Assembly: GCA_000611775.1 (NCBI GenBank)
Contig: KK106984.1
Span: forward strand, 4,131,341 to 4,195,340
Length of the DNA stretch: 64,000 nt
From: Umbilicaria muhlenbergii
Lineage: Eukaryota; Ascomycota; Lecanoromycetes; Umbilicariales; Umbilicariaceae
Direction of reading: 5' to 3'
Part shown: positions 36,854-49,168 of the stretch, in pieces
How positions within the stretch are numbered: position 1 is the stretch's first letter
Layout of the letters: each line of letters starts with the position of its first letter
The notes under the pieces: model-generated
What the model saw: only the letters and a program-made list of their open reading frames with translations
What the model was told of the DNA's origin: nothing
Databases searched by the model: none
Made by a program: the position numbers and the translations under genes

Positions 36854-37951
36854 ATGCCGGCCCTGCAACACACAAGCACTGAGCCTGTTGCTATCAATCC
36901 CACAAGGTTCGAGGTCAAAGCTGGCAAGCTCTCGCCACAGAATCTCGAAATTGCCATCTGCGCACTTCATGAAGATGGGCTTATTGTTGTGGAGAACGTG
37001 TTTGACCATATGAGACTCAACAGATTAAATGAAAGGATGGTGGAGGATGCATACAAGCTGCAGGCTAGAAATGAAAACAGTCCATACAATTACAACCGAG
37101 GGAACATACAGGTGAAACACATACAACGACAGATTTCGGGAATGAAATCATTGACATCTTGTCCAGCAAGATCCACCTCCTGTCAAGGAGTATTTTGACG
37201 AGTCAATCTTCCTCAGTACGGCCCGCGGGTCCCTCCAACTATCACATAGGCGGGGTTGATTGGTATAACAGATCCGATCGTGTCTCAAATCACGTCAACC
37301 CACTTAGGCCCACCACCGAAATGGACCTTCTGTTCCGCTAACACAGCCCTTCCACCCACGGAGGACTCCCCGCCGCAGTCGCAACCCATCCACACCGACG
37401 CCGACTTTGACCACCACACCCATCCTTTTGCTCTTGTCATAAACGTTCCTCTTGTCTCTATGGTTCCTGAAAATGGTGCCACGGAGATTTGGCTTGGCAC
37501 GCATAAGAACACCACCGTGGACGACCAGGTAAGTAGGCATGGGGATCGAGCAAGCGGGACGATCAAGGAGAATTTACTAGAAGAGAGACGGAAAGTTAGA
37601 GCGCCAAGCCAGCCTTCCGTGAAGAAAGGATCTGTTATCATCAGAGACCTAAGGCTTTGGCACGGAGGTAAGCCAAACCTGGGAAAAGAACCGAGGGTTA
37701 TGCTAGCAATGATCCATTTTGCACCGTGGTACGATCCAGCAAAGGCCGATTTGGAGCGTAAAACGGGCTGATCGGGTGTGGACAGGTATCGGAATCCCAT
37801 GAGACTCGAGTTCGCGGACGATCTGAAGAACACGTTTGAGTCGCAGACACAGCTGGAGATACCGACAGACTGGGTGACTGAAGCAGAAGCTTTGGACAAA
37901 TACCTCGAACGCGGCTATGGCAACAGCTACGATTTTGGCCAGGACGCTTGA
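36854..37951 (+). CDS. Phytanoyl-CoA dioxygenase (PhyH)-family Fe(II)/2-oxoglutarate oxygenase
   Basis: Predicted 309-residue non-haem iron oxygenase in four exons (36854-37111, 37167-37215, 37272-37728, 37786-37951). The double-stranded beta-helix is marked by the iron ligands HTDAD (first His and Asp) and the distal His in LRLWHGGKPN, with a downstream Arg (PRVMLA) in the usual 2-oxoglutarate position. Between them lie GATEIWLGTH and RHGDRASG, frequent in fungal members. The last intron (37729-37785) restores the conserved HFAPWYRNPMRLEF; reading through it would end the protein early at 37771. The substrate is unknown: relatives act on acyl-CoAs or secondary metabolites. No cluster partner lies next to it. 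Confidence 0.87.
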
Positions 37952-38562
37952 GAGTTGAGATCAGTCCAATCTGAGGGTCGAGTGCAAAAGCACTAGGTAG
38001 GAGAAGGACAGCATGCGCACCGTGGGGGTAGATTATGTGTTTATATTAGCAAGCACTGGTCCGCTCGCTGGATTGATCCGACGTCTCGTGCGCATTTGTG
38101 GTGTTGCACAGCAGCTGTCGGACATCAACATAAGCTTATCGTACCAATAATCCACACACCTGAATCACAATCCGCCCGGCAGTAGAATACGATCGACACA
38201 AATCCATTCGCCGATGAAAGACTCCGATCGGATTATTTAAAATCTGTGGCTGCATGTCTGCAAACGTCCCTTCCCGTCTCCCCAGCCGCGATGCATGAAT
38301 CCCCACGATCCCACTCCATACCCACCCCGGAATCGAACCTCGAGGTTCTACCTCCCCACACCGGAACTTCACCATGCCTCCCGGTTCCCCGTCAGCGGGC
38401 CCCATGTCCATGGCCCCAATAAAGATTAGGGCAGCGGCAATCGCCTAACAAACCCCCTAACCCCCCCAACCTATAAAGCTTTCCCCAACCAAATCCCCCA
38501 AAACCCTCCCCTCACATCCTATGCCCTCCTCTCCTCTCCTCCATTTCACACGCGCACCAACA
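37952..38562. other. Intergenic, tandem-oriented genes
   Basis: 3' flank of the dioxygenase-like gene and promoter of the rhodanese gene. The last 100 nt (38440-38562) are strikingly C-rich and purine-poor. No gene recognised. Confidence 0.6.
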
Positions 38563-39242
38563 ATGGACGCCCTCCCCCGCATCACCCGCGAGCGCCTCCG
38601 CACCCTGATCCTCGCCCCCCACCCCCCCGCCTACGCCATCATCGACGTCCGCGACGACGACCACCTCGGCGGCCACATCCACACTTCCACCCACATGCCC
38701 AGCCGCAGCCTCGACGCGCACATGCCGGCGCTGGTACGGACGTTGAGGGATAAGGAGGTGGTGGTTTTCCACTGCGCGTTGAGTCAGGCGAGGGGGCCGA
38801 CGGCTGCGATGGGGTATCTGAGGGAGAGGGCGAGGGTCGTGGGTGCGGAGGGGGGGAAGATGGGGAATGGGAAGAAGGGGACGAAGGAGGGGGGGAAGAA
38901 GGAGACGGGTGGGGAGAAGATGGAGATGGGTGGGGGGGGTGGAAATGGGGTTGAGGAAGTCAGAGCGGAAGAGGGGGTTGTGAGAGGGACGGAGGGGGAG
39001 GAGGATTGGGAGGGGAGGCCCGCGGAGGAGGAGAGGGTGAAGGGGGCGGTGGCGGGGCAGAAGGTTTATGTGTTGGATGGCGGGTTTGTCAGGTGGCAGG
39101 AGAAGTATGTCTTGTTCTATTCTGTTTTGCTTTCTTGGTATGGGTTTGAGGACGTTGCTGATTCGGCTGGACGGCTAGGTATGGACGGGACGAGAGACTG
39201 ACGGATTCGTTCGCGCCGGATATTTGGGTGGATTATTATTGA
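38563..39242 (+). CDS. Rhodanese/Cdc25-like domain protein (Acr2-type phosphatase or arsenate reductase fold)
   Basis: Predicted 201 residues, two exons (38563-39104, 39179-39242). The fold is marked by AYAIIDVRDDDHLGGHI, the active-site loop HCALSQARGP (Cys-x5-Arg), and VYVLDGGFVRWQEKYG near the end; the second exon ends in SFAPDIWVDYY. Small rhodaneses of this type include yeast Acr2 (arsenate reductase) and Ych1 (phosphatase); which of these this is cannot be told. Between the active site and the last strand lies an inserted stretch of about 85 residues made almost entirely of Gly, Lys, Glu and Met, encoded by a G-rich strand. It should be disordered. I prefer the ATG at 38563 to the in-frame one at 38521 because the latter adds only a Pro/Leu/Ser leader. 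Confidence 0.82.
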
Positions 39243-39831
39243 GTAGGGAAGGGTGAAGGATGGGCGAAGGGGATAGAGGTGTTCGAAAGGTGTATATGCG
39301 GGATAGAAAAGACGAGTGGGGCGTACATATAGAAGGTATTGGGGAGGCATAGGTGCCAGGCGATAGATATCTGCTTTCAGGCGGATAGGAATTCACGAAA
39401 AGGAGTTGCTGCATACGTAGTTGCCGATGTGGCTGCTAACGAGCATATGAGCATACGAGCACTTCCTTAAGACCACAACTGCTATAACTACTCAGAACTG
39501 GACAGGAGGTTCGGGAGAGCTGGGGTGAAAGAGACAAAATCTACGCCTTTCTACCATATCAAAACATGTTTCTAACCACACATCTGAGAGGAGACTGCTG
39601 CATTATCTCTGCACGAACCTATCTAATTACAAGAATCTCCACCCATTCCCCGTACGCAATGCTATTCCATCCCCTATGGTATAAGAAGACAGAGCCGAAT
39701 CGGGATTTGAAGGTATAAGAGAAGATCAAAATCCGTGATAAAAGGAATATGAGTACATGTGGAAGAGCCGGACGAAAACGCTGCAGATGAAAATGAGACT
39801 GGACAACTTTTCTCCGACATCAGTGTTTCAT
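39243..39831. other. Intergenic between convergent genes
   Basis: Holds the 3' ends of the rhodanese and HSP70 genes. The 39760-39830 part is A-rich, consistent with the HSP70 3' UTR. No gene recognised. Confidence 0.6.
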
Positions 39832-42055
39832 CTACGGTTTCTTCTCGCCTTCATTGCCCTCATTCGGTGGCGCCTCCCCTGCGGGTGGTGTCTGTTGATC
39901 ATCGCTCCTGGCCTTGTGCATCTTGTCAAACAGGTTCAAGCTGGCCATTTGCAGCTCGTCGGTCTTCTCCTTGAGCTCAGCTGCTGTCGCAGTACCCTCG
40001 CCTGTCTGGTTCTTAGCAACGAATTCCCTCAGAGATGCGATCTTCTCCCTGATCTGATCGGACTCTGTCTTGTCGAGTTTGTCGGCAAAATCCTTGAGGG
40101 CTTTCTCGGTATCATTCAGGACGCTATCAGCGCGGTTAGCCGCCTCGATGGCAGCCTTCCGCTCCTTGTCTTGCTCGCCGTATCGCTCCGCATCATCGAC
40201 CATACCTTGGATCTCAGCATCCGAAAGACCCGATCCGGAGGCGATGGTGATCGACTGATCCTTGTTTGTGGATTTGTCTTTGGCGTGCACGTGTACTATT
40301 GAGTCGGCGTCGATATCGAAGGTAACCTCAACTTGTGGAACTCCTCGGTGAGCAGGTGGAATACCGACGAGTTGGAAGTTACCAAGTAGCTTGTTGTCGC
40401 GGACGAGCTCACGCTCTCCTTGGTAGACCTTGATTTCTACAGCGGTTTGGAAGTCTGCTGCAGTTGAAAAGATTTGCGATTTCTTAGTGGGAATGGTGGT
40501 GTTGCGGTTGATAAGGCGGGTGAAAACGCCTCCGAGGGTTTCGATACCGAGTGAAAGCGGTGTGACATCGAGCAGGAGCACGTCCATTACCTCACCGGCC
40601 AAGACCGCACCTTGGATGGCAGCACCCATAGCTACGGCCTCGTCCGGGTTGACAGACTTGGCAGGCTCACGCCCGAAGATGCTCTTTACCGATTCCGTGA
40701 CTTTGGGCATACGGGTCATACCGCCGACTAGGATGACTTCTTGGATATCCTTGGCCTGTAGGTTGGCATCCTTCAACGCCTTCCGGACGGGGTCGATGGT
40801 TCGGCCGATCAACGGGTCGACGAGAGATTCGAGTTGCGCTCGTGTCATCTTTGAGTTGATGTGTTTGGGGCCGGAGGCGTCCGCTGTGATGAAGGGGAGG
40901 TTAATATCCGTTTGGAGAGACGAAGACAGCTCAATCTTTGCTTTTTCAGCCGCCTCACGGATACGTTGGATGGCCATTCGGTCGTTTGACAGATCAATGC
41001 CCGAGTCTTTCTTGAACTGCTGGACGAGGTGACGGACGAGGAGGATGTCGAAGTCTTCACCGCCGAGATGGGTATCACCATTGGTGGACTTGACCTCGAA
41101 GACGCCCTTCTGGATCTCGAGAACCGAGATATCGAAAGTTCCACCACCCAAGTCGTAGACCGCAATCACACGATCATCTTCCTTTTCCAGACCGTAAGCA
41201 AGCGCGGCCGCGGTAGGTTCGTTGACCACACGGAGGACATTGAGACCAGCGATTTGGCCTGCGTCTTTGGTAGCCTGACGTTGAGAGTCGTTGAAATAGG
41301 CTGGAACAGTGACGACACCATTCTTGACGCTCTTGCTCATATGCGCCTCTGCCGTCTCCTTCATTTTCTGCAGGACGAAACCACCGACTTGCGATGGCGA
41401 GTACTTCTGACCCCGAGCCTCGACCCAGGCGTCGCCGTTGGTGTGTTGCACAATCTTGTACGGGACTTCTTTGATATCGCGTTGAACTTCTGCATCCGTA
41501 TATTTCCGTCCGATCAATCGCTTGGTGGCGAAGAGTGTGTTTTCGGGGTTGACAACAGCCTGGCGTTTGGCAGAGATACCGACTAACCGCTCACCATCTT
41601 GGGCAAACGCAACGACAGACGGTGTTGTCCTTGTTCCTATGTATCAGAGAGACAGTGTGTTAGGTACGTTGTAGGCAGTTGGCAATAGTCAACAAAGTCA
41701 CAGCGTCTCTTACCTTCAGCGTTTTCTATGATGCGCGGCGTCTTCCCTTCCATCACCGCCACTGCCGAGTTTGTGGTACCTATGGAGCGCCATGTCAGCT
41801 CTGTAGACCGGTACTAGCAAATGCACATAGTTTGGGCGCATACCAAGATCGATACCGATCACCGCGCCTTTGACCTTCTCCTCGCCGCCATTTGACTGAT
41901 ATCGAACAAAAGATGGAGACAGGCGCGAAGGTAGGGCGGAGGAGCGAGAGAAGGCAGAGGTGGCTCGAGGAAGCTGTGGCACAAGATGTTAGTTCGCGGC
42001 AGATGAGATCGGGAGCGTTTCACCTTACCGATCTTGATAACCTGGTCGACAGCAT
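39832..42055 (-). CDS. ssc1: Mitochondrial HSP70 chaperone (import motor and Fe-S assembly)
   Basis: Matrix HSP70 that drives presequence import with TIM44/PAM and folds imported proteins. Four exons (42029-42055, 41844-41973, 41714-41779, 39832-41636) total 675 residues. The N-terminus [20 protein letters not shown] is a clear mitochondrial presequence, ending near [11 protein letters not shown]. ATPase signatures: [25 protein letters not shown] and [12 protein letters not shown]. The linker and substrate domain show [19 protein letters not shown]. The C-terminal end ([13 protein letters not shown]) lacks the EEVD of cytosolic forms, as expected. The first exon has just nine codons. A candidate heat-shock element lies about 310 nt upstream. 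Head-to-head with the DUF2415 gene. Confidence 0.96.
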
Positions 42056-43039
42056 GATGAATGGCTGACGAGCACGACAATACAAAGAAGAAGACTTGAG
42101 TAACGGAGGGTGGTGCTCGAATGGAGGATGGAGAAAGATGTAGAGAAGAAGTCGAAGGCGAGTGGTAGGAGATGAAGTCAAAAAAACTTTAGCTCCGTAC
42201 TGGAGGTCATCGCAGAAGCGGATGGAAGTTGCCGAGTGCCATGCTCTAGCCCGAAGAGGACAGAGCCAGAGTGACCAGGTCTAGCCCAAAGAGGATAGAA
42301 GGGAGGTGACATCGGGTGAAGCGGTGACGAGCACCGGTGCAGAGGCGTGAGAGGGTCCCTTTCTAGAAGACAGCCACACTAAGTGTAAGTTACAGTTCTA
42401 TACCACCCCCTTGTCTTCGAGGCTCATTACCTTACTTCAAAGACTCCTCCTCAGACCACACAACCAGCTCGTGCTTTAGTTGTCAAAGCAGCACGCTGTT
42501 CAAGAGTTCGGAGCTTGACTGTCTGAATGTTGCTAATAGTTGAGTCACTCACAAAGGTCAACTAGGTTGTGTGATTTGGAACAGTAGTCACACATGTCTC
42601 GCAAGATATGAACCATTCAATTATCTTGGTGAGCGCCTCAATGCTTGTTGTATCCTAATGTTAAGAACAGTAATCTATCTTAGGGTGGCTGTCTTATAGG
42701 AGGGACCGTGAAGAGCCCTCGGCTGCGGCCCCGGCTCCCGACGTCCAAGGCTGAGGGCGCCCAGGGCCTGGCTAAGGTACTGTAAGCCCGTGTACCCTGG
42801 CCGGCCTGGGTGAGGCGGCGAGACCTCCTCCTCACCTCACTCCTCCGTAAGATCGTCTTACATCTACCCGAGCACCAGTAGTGATTAGGCTCGGGCTCAG
42901 TATGTGACCTCGATGCCTCTTCGCTCCACATCCTCCACATCCTCCACATCTATCACAATATGACAATAGCGTTCACCGAGTTAGCGCTATCTACCTTCCG
43001 GGCTTCATATCGTAGACTAACAGTCAGCAGGCACCGAGC
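42056..43039. other. Shared divergent promoter, SSC1 / DUF2415 gene
   Basis: About 980 nt between opposing start codons. It contains the candidate heat-shock element and otherwise no recognised gene. Confidence 0.6.
42362..42370. promoter_or_regulatory. Candidate heat-shock element
   Basis: TTCTAGAAG: an inverted TTC/GAA pair with the 2-nt spacing of the HSF1 core site, upstream of mitochondrial HSP70. Only two clean units are present, so this is a weak call. Confidence 0.35.
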
Positions 43040-45342
43040 ATGCGACTCAATCGTCCTCCCCTCAGCCACGTTCTACCCAACCAAGATCCCCGAGCAGTAC
43101 GCTTGACACTACCAAGTGAGAATCACCACGAACCGGACAAGCTAATTGGTGCAAGGCATAATCAACTTCGCAACTTCATCAGCACTTCGGATCCAGACCT
43201 GATATACTATGCCTCCGAACGAGACATCTACACTTTGAACCTCGCTGCACGCAAGAGGAAGCTCATAGCGACCTTGCCATGGCTACCAAAGTGTCTGGCT
43301 GCTGGCCATGGATGGATTTGCCTAGGTGGACCGGACAAAGGACTGTGTGCTTTCATCGATGTCAGTGAAGAGGGCTCGCCGGGCAGCGATGAGAGAGCTG
43401 CTCGACGCCATGCCGAAGTTGATGCCCTCCTACCGCTTGACCTTGATGTGGATTCTCGCCTGCATGCACACGATTACCTCCGTCGACTTCAAGATCCATT
43501 GGAGCCTGGACGATGCAGACCGCCGGAAATACGCATGCATGAATTGGGCGGTTCCATTGTCAATTCTGTCACAATTGTTCGTCTAAGTAGCGGCAAGAAA
43601 GGCTTCCAGGATGAGACTGTAGCGGTACTGACGTGAGAGAGTCCCAAAAATCTTGTGTGAAGAGGAAATTGACATCAACAGGAACAACGACCATAACGTC
43701 ACGATATATTCATTGACACAATCGCGCACTCTCAACACGATAAACTTTCCCACGGCGATGAATCACGCATCAATATCACCGAACGGCGACCTCTTGGTCG
43801 CAGCCGGGGACGAGCCGCGAGCTTTCTTCTGCAGGAGAACGCAACTCACAAGTGTTGCTGTTGATGGCGAATCTGTCTTCGCCAGATATGACTGGCCAAT
43901 AATCGCGAAGCTAAAGCTGAACGCAACCGACCCAGACGATGCTTGTTTTGCCACTGCCTTCTCTCCATCGGGTCATATCTGTGCCGTGGCCTCGCAGATG
44001 GGCGTCATAACTGTGTTTGATACCAACGTATTAGGAGATGACATCGAGGCAGAGGAGGCGGTAACAGACATTCTCAGGTCATCTAGGCCTCGCAATTATT
44101 GGGGGGCTGTCCGATCGATGAGCTTTGGACCTGAACCATGGGATCTTCTTGCGTGGGCGGAGGATCATGGCCGGGTTTGTGTTACGGATCTCCGCAACGC
44201 TTTTCAGTCACGGCAGACAATTGAGCTAGACCCGGAAGCTTTGAGCGTCGAGAGGGCCCACCTTCCAGATGTTGAAGCACCGCTCACTACTTCTGAGCAG
44301 CGAGAACTCGAAATCGAAGCAAGGTTTATGCGCGAGTTTCTTAGTGGTCGTGCCAACGCCGTTAGTCACGCGGCAGACTATATGGGCCTTCAAGCCGAAC
44401 GCCGCCGATCACTTTACGGCAGTGGACAGCAAGGAATACGAGAGGCCTCTCCGTACGACTTGTCTGAGGCAGAGCGCCAAATCCTCGATTCTCTGAGGCA
44501 AACCCGTGAACGAGTGCTGGAGCGCGAGCGTGCAGAAGCCGCCACGCAAAGCCCTTTCAGCGTCAATTACCTTCCATCCGGTAGTACAACCCGGAGCAGT
44601 CGCGATTCTGATGAATTGTTCTCCAGCTCCTTACCTGTACCTCAGGGTGCCCGGAGCACCAGCCTTCGGGAGTACATGCGCGAGCGAAATCTTGAACGTA
44701 ACCGAACTCACAACGACCGCTCCTATCAACCGCGTCGACGAAGCTCCGTTGTTATCTCAAACAGCAATGCTAGCAATAACGCACCATCATCACACTCGTC
44801 CACCTTGGCGCCCATTGGCACCGGGCCGCCATACCTCTCAGCCTCGCCTTCCCGCCTTCCCGCCGCCACCGCAGTTCCATCATCATTAGATCCATGGCAA
44901 ACCATTTCTCTAGCCATGTCCGCCGGTTCGCCGCTTGATCTTGTCCCTCGTGTGCGGCGGGACCAGCTGCGGGCTTCCGGAACGATGAGGCCGCAAAGTA
45001 TGGGGCTCTCTGAGGAAGCCCACGATAGAGCCAGAGACAACAGGTCGATTGGCGATACCGACGTAGATAGGTATGAGGTCGAGATACCAAGGAGGCTAGC
45101 AGCCTTGACGACACGCAGTGGAGCGGTTGGCTCCAGAGGCAATGCTGGCCTAGGGACTATGGGTTTGGGTTGGAGTGGAGATGGAAGAAACATGTGAGTG
45201 ACTTTTAATTGTATATGGCTACAGAGAGACTGCTGCTTATCTGCATGGTTATTCTAGGTACGTCGCGACCGAGGAAGGCATTCTGGAGTATACGGTCAAC
45301 ATACAAGAAAGAAAAACATTTCCTGGCATAACCCTGCAATAA
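43040..45342 (+). CDS. WD40-like DUF2415 protein of unknown function
   Basis: Predicted 729 residues in three exons (43040-43632, 43682-45193, 45258-45342). The N-terminal half is a beta-propeller with weak repeats (DLIYYASERDIYTLNLAAR; NGDLLVAAGDEPRAFF; SGHICAVASQMGVITVFD). It contains the DUF2415 signature GPEPWDLLAWAEDHGRVCV followed by DLRNAFQSRQTIELDP. The middle has a charged helix (LRQTRERVLERERAE) and a long Ser/Arg-rich disordered part. The small last exon (YVATEEGILEYTVNI) returns to the propeller and closes it. Fission yeast has an uncharacterised WD protein of this type. No partner can be inferred beyond the shared promoter with SSC1. Confidence 0.82.
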
Positions 45343-46056
45343 CGGCAGCGCCTAGCGCCACGAACTCACGAATATTCAATTCGCACCACTTTTCTGGCGT
45401 CATCCTCGTCTGAAAGGGCTTCTCCTAATTTTGCCAAGTTTCGGGAATTGGCTTATAGTTCTCACTGGGAACCACTTTTCGTTGGGGGGCGTTGTAGCGG
45501 GAGTTGAGCGGGTCTCCCGTCGGTAAAAGGCGCTGGTTGGCTTCTTCCGCAATGTTGTTTTTCATTGTTGTAGTTGGAAAGGTCAGGCTGAGGGCTCGGA
45601 ACATATGCGACATCCGTCTAGAGGAGTACCAGGCGCACCATCAGCTTCACGGGGACCTCCACGCGAAGTGAGTGAGGTGATTCTCAGTAGCAGTCCAAAA
45701 ACATGAAAAGGTTTTGAAGGATACAACATTTGCAAATCATCATATCATGGAATGCTACAATGTGCGCTCTTACGAGAACGATGTTCCGGCTTCTTTACTA
45801 ATTATTGAGGCGTTCTGCCACTGGGAGTCGCCACTTATCCTAACCATACGCCTGGTATGCAGGTCCCTAACTTAATTGTTAGGAAATCGTCAAATGTCGT
45901 TTCATATGGTCAGGGATTGAATATGCGAACAGAGCAGGACCTTTTATCTTTATCACGTTCCCGTATCGATCGGTTTCTAATCTTGTCTCCCTTTCTCGAA
46001 GTTCTGTTAATTTGTTTGTTGACAAAACACGGCCTGCGAGCGAATCAAAAGCTACA
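45343..46056. other. Intergenic, tandem-oriented genes
   Basis: 3' flank of the DUF2415 gene and promoter of the first small secreted protein. Nothing else recognised. Confidence 0.6.
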
Positions 46057-46651
46057 ATGCGAGCTATCAGCGTCTCGGTGCTGACCCTTTCAATCCAACT
46101 CGCAGTCCTGAGTCTGGCAATCCCAGTCATTACATCACTCGCTCCCAACACCTTAGCCAAGTAGTAAGTGCAGCCGTCCGATTTCCTCCCCAAGAACCAA
46201 GGCGGCTGCTGGCTCACCTCCATCACCCCCATACAGCACGCACGGTCGCCGCGCCCCTCCCCATCCCACCCTCGCACCCCGCGACTTCCGCGAAAGTTCC
46301 CGCTGCGTCCCCGGCACCCAAACCTGCATCAGCATCTCCATCTCCCCCCCCGCCCGCGCCGGCACTCAACGGTCCCTCCTCTCGCTCCTCGAGCAAGCCC
46401 TCCTGGCCGTGCACTTCCACATCGAAGACTACGGCGACGGCGACCTCCCGCGCGGCGAGGCCAAGTGGACCGGCAACGACGGCGTCGCGCTGCGGGTGAC
46501 GAATGCGAATAACCACCAGCTGACGTGGGGGGTGCTTGGGGCGGCGATTCAGGGGGTCATGTCCGTTATGGGGAATGGGGCGTATGGGCGGGCGTCGTTT
46601 GTGATTTTTGATGGGGAGCATCAGGTTGGGAAGGGGTTTATTGATGCGTAA
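46057..46651 (+). CDS. Small secreted protein, paralogue 1
   Basis: Unrecognised family. Predicted 173 residues, exons 46057-46163 and 46237-46651. The first exon is a classical signal peptide (MRAISVSVLTLSIQLAVLSL). The mature part has a Pro/Arg-rich lead with the only mature-region cysteines I see (CVPGTQTC), then a compact domain of about 90 residues: LLEQALLAVHFHIEDYGDGD, NANNHQLTWGVLGAAIQGVM and ASFVIFDGEHQVGKG. The same signature occurs in the gene at 52403-53011, so this is a duplicated pair. Secretion is inferred from the signal peptide; no enzyme motif is visible. Third codon positions switch from C to G near 46480. Confidence 0.75.
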
Positions 46652-47459
46652 GGGGTTGTGGTTGGGGTGGTGGGGGTGGTGCTGGGATGGGCTTTTTGAA
46701 GCGTCGTGATGGTTTGGGGCTGGTGTGGTTGTGGAAGCTGGTTTATATGGGGGTTGGGGTGGGGCTCTGGCGGTTAGCGGTCGTCGGTTGGGAGACTGGC
46801 AGGCAACGAAAATGGATGGGATAGACGGGTGGTTACAGTGAATCTATCTATTTGTCGTTTCCTCTCCTCACCGCTCATACACTCGGTATCATCTTCATGC
46901 GACCACGTTGCCAGTCTCGAGGCAGAGCCCCATTTGAACCTTAGACGCCGAGACGAATCAACTCATCCCAGGCAATCTTTGTGCGCTTGATCAAAGACAT
47001 GTCAGGGGTTTGAAGGTGGAGTAGGATGCGAATAACACTTAGTGACATTAGGGGGTTTTGCGGGTGGCGGAGGTGGGGGTATTGAGGATGGGCGAGCGAG
47101 GTTAACGATTTACGATGGGTGGAATGAGGTGGGGCAGGGGGCGATTGGGGATTTAGGATATAAGTTTTAGGTTCAAAGGGCGTAGTGGACAGGTCTCAGC
47201 TCACTCACTCACGATTGCCAGGTTCGCGACTGGAAAGTTGGAAGCGTGCATGCGATGTCCACAGCAGTTACACAGGAGGTTTCCACCGCCTTGCTTCTCA
47301 CTGTACCTTGTGCTATGCTCCTGCACCCCTTCCGTAATAACCTTGCAGTCAGTACCGTCTACCCAAGTGCGCCGCCGAGGGTATCGTGTAGCAGTCAAAC
47401 CTCCAACCGAGCGCCGCCTTAAAACCTTGCGTGTCCAAACATCATCAAACCGCCTGCGT
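46652..47459. other. Intergenic between convergent genes
   Basis: G/T-rich 3' flank of the secreted protein gene followed by the 3' flank of ADA2. No gene recognised. Confidence 0.6.
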
Positions 47460-49168
47460 TTAGGCTTTTTGTATCCAACCAGAATGCACAAAAAAGTCGA
47501 AAATCCGTCCACTCTTTGTGGCATCAATCTGTAAGGCCAAAGTCAGTATATGCGTTACCTCCAATCTTCACTCCGTTCTTTGAAAATAAAAGTCATAGTT
47601 TTTTAACATACCTTCGCCACCTCCCTCGCAGCTTTCCTCTTCAGCATCCCTCCCGTCTTCATCGCCTCTTTCAATAAAGACTCTTTGATCACTAAATAAG
47701 GCTTCGGCATGATCCTTAAAACATTACACAACTCCACCTCCTCTTTCGTCAACAAGTGTAGATCCGTAGCGTTTTCGTTCGTCAGCCGGGGAGAAGAGTT
47801 AGAATTAAGGGGCGGTACTATGTAGTTGGCTTTGGATGGCGTGAGTGAGCCGTTAGCGGTACCGTTGGTGAGAGGTCCTTTTGACGCATTGACGACTGGG
47901 GGTTTGAGCCTTTCAGGAAGCTCGGGGGCTGTGAGAGCGGTCGTGGCGGATGGGGTCTCTATGGGTGGCGTCGGTTTTGTGACTGATCGGGCACTGGCAA
48001 ACCGGTCAAAGGAACCAGTGGGAGCTGGACGCGCAGCGCGTGTCTGCTTCTCCTGTTCATACTTTTCGCCACTTTTGAGGTCACCTATGCGCATTTGACG
48101 CCAATCTTGGAGCTGAGCGATGGCTTGGCGGAGGTTATGTTCGTATTCAAGACCGCTGGTAAATGCATCGAAGTCGGCGCGGTTCATCATTCGCGCGAAG
48201 GGTTTGGCTTTGTTGAGAAGATCGCGCTCTTCTTTGGTGCGTTTCTTATCCAGAGCGGCGTTTTTGCGGTAGTCCAAGAGGTTGTGCTCGAAGATGACCT
48301 TTTTACGATCTCCACGAGCCGTCAGACGCGAATTGTAGATGTCCATAACCACCAACTTGAGTTCCATCTCGGGCTCAACTTCGCCAGTGCGTGGGTTGAT
48401 GCCATCGCCAGGGTCGAATTGCATATGCTGGACGGCTTCCTCGGCCTCATTGGCGAATTCAGTTTCGAACTCGAGGCGACCAGGCATGTAGCCTTGAACT
48501 TCGTGACATGCTGGTACGCTGGCCGTGGGCTTTTGCTTGGGCGTTGCTGGAGGTGCCGTCTTGGCTGCCTCCTTTCGCTCCTCGATACGTCTCTTCTTGC
48601 GGGCCTGAAACTTCTCCCGTGGCATCTCCTCCCGTAAGCTATCATCTTTCGGATCGGCTCTTTCAGGTAATGGGAATTTGGAGCTTTCGATGTAAGTTTC
48701 AATATAGTGGTCTCGGACTTCCTCTTTCGTCCGATAGCCTCCGATATGGTCTGCGATATCCGACCAGGAACCGAGTCCGTAGAGCTCAGCCCCTTCTAGA
48801 AGTAACAACTCTTCGTCTGCGCCCCAGTCTTTGGTATATATGGGTATTGAATGTTGCTCTATGACTGAATATGAGTGTGTCTTAGGGTCATGATCCCGTG
48901 TGGATAATCCACCTGCAAAGCAGGGGACACAGAGGTCATAGTCGTTGCAAGCACTATTTGCGCATCGTATGCGGACCTACGAACCTTTTAGTTAGGTAAC
49001 GAAGCTGGCTGAGAGCCTTTGCACGACGCGCACCCCGCAGGCGCAAAGCTGGGGGAATGTAGTAGAAGTACGTACGGTGTTGGTGATATCAGCGGAGCAC
49101 ACATCGCAGATGTATTTGACACCCCCTTCCGTGCCGCGCGTGACAGTCTTCTTCTTGATGACACCCAT
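47460..49168 (-). CDS. ada2: SAGA complex transcriptional adaptor ADA2
   Basis: Adaptor that couples Gcn5 to nucleosomes in SAGA/ADA. Three exons (49076-49168, 47612-48976, 47460-47528) sum to 508 residues. A ZZ zinc finger is split by intron 1 ([13 protein letters not shown], then [20 protein letters not shown]). It is followed by a SANT/Myb domain ([39 protein letters not shown]), the ADA2-typical central block [19 protein letters not shown], and a C-terminal SWIRM domain ([20 protein letters not shown]). The last exon has only 23 codons ([20 protein letters not shown]) and completes SWIRM; without it the frame stops two codons after the donor. Divergent from the YPK-type kinase gene. Confidence 0.94.

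Noticed and set aside
37729-37785. Apparent early stop of the dioxygenase-like gene at 37771
   Set aside because: The stop lies in a 57-nt intron; splicing restores the conserved HFAPWYRNPM and the frame runs to 37951.
38325-38345. GGTTCGATTCC-like box on the minus strand, as in a tRNA B box
   Set aside because: The flanking bases do not form a T-stem and no matching acceptor or anticodon stem was found.
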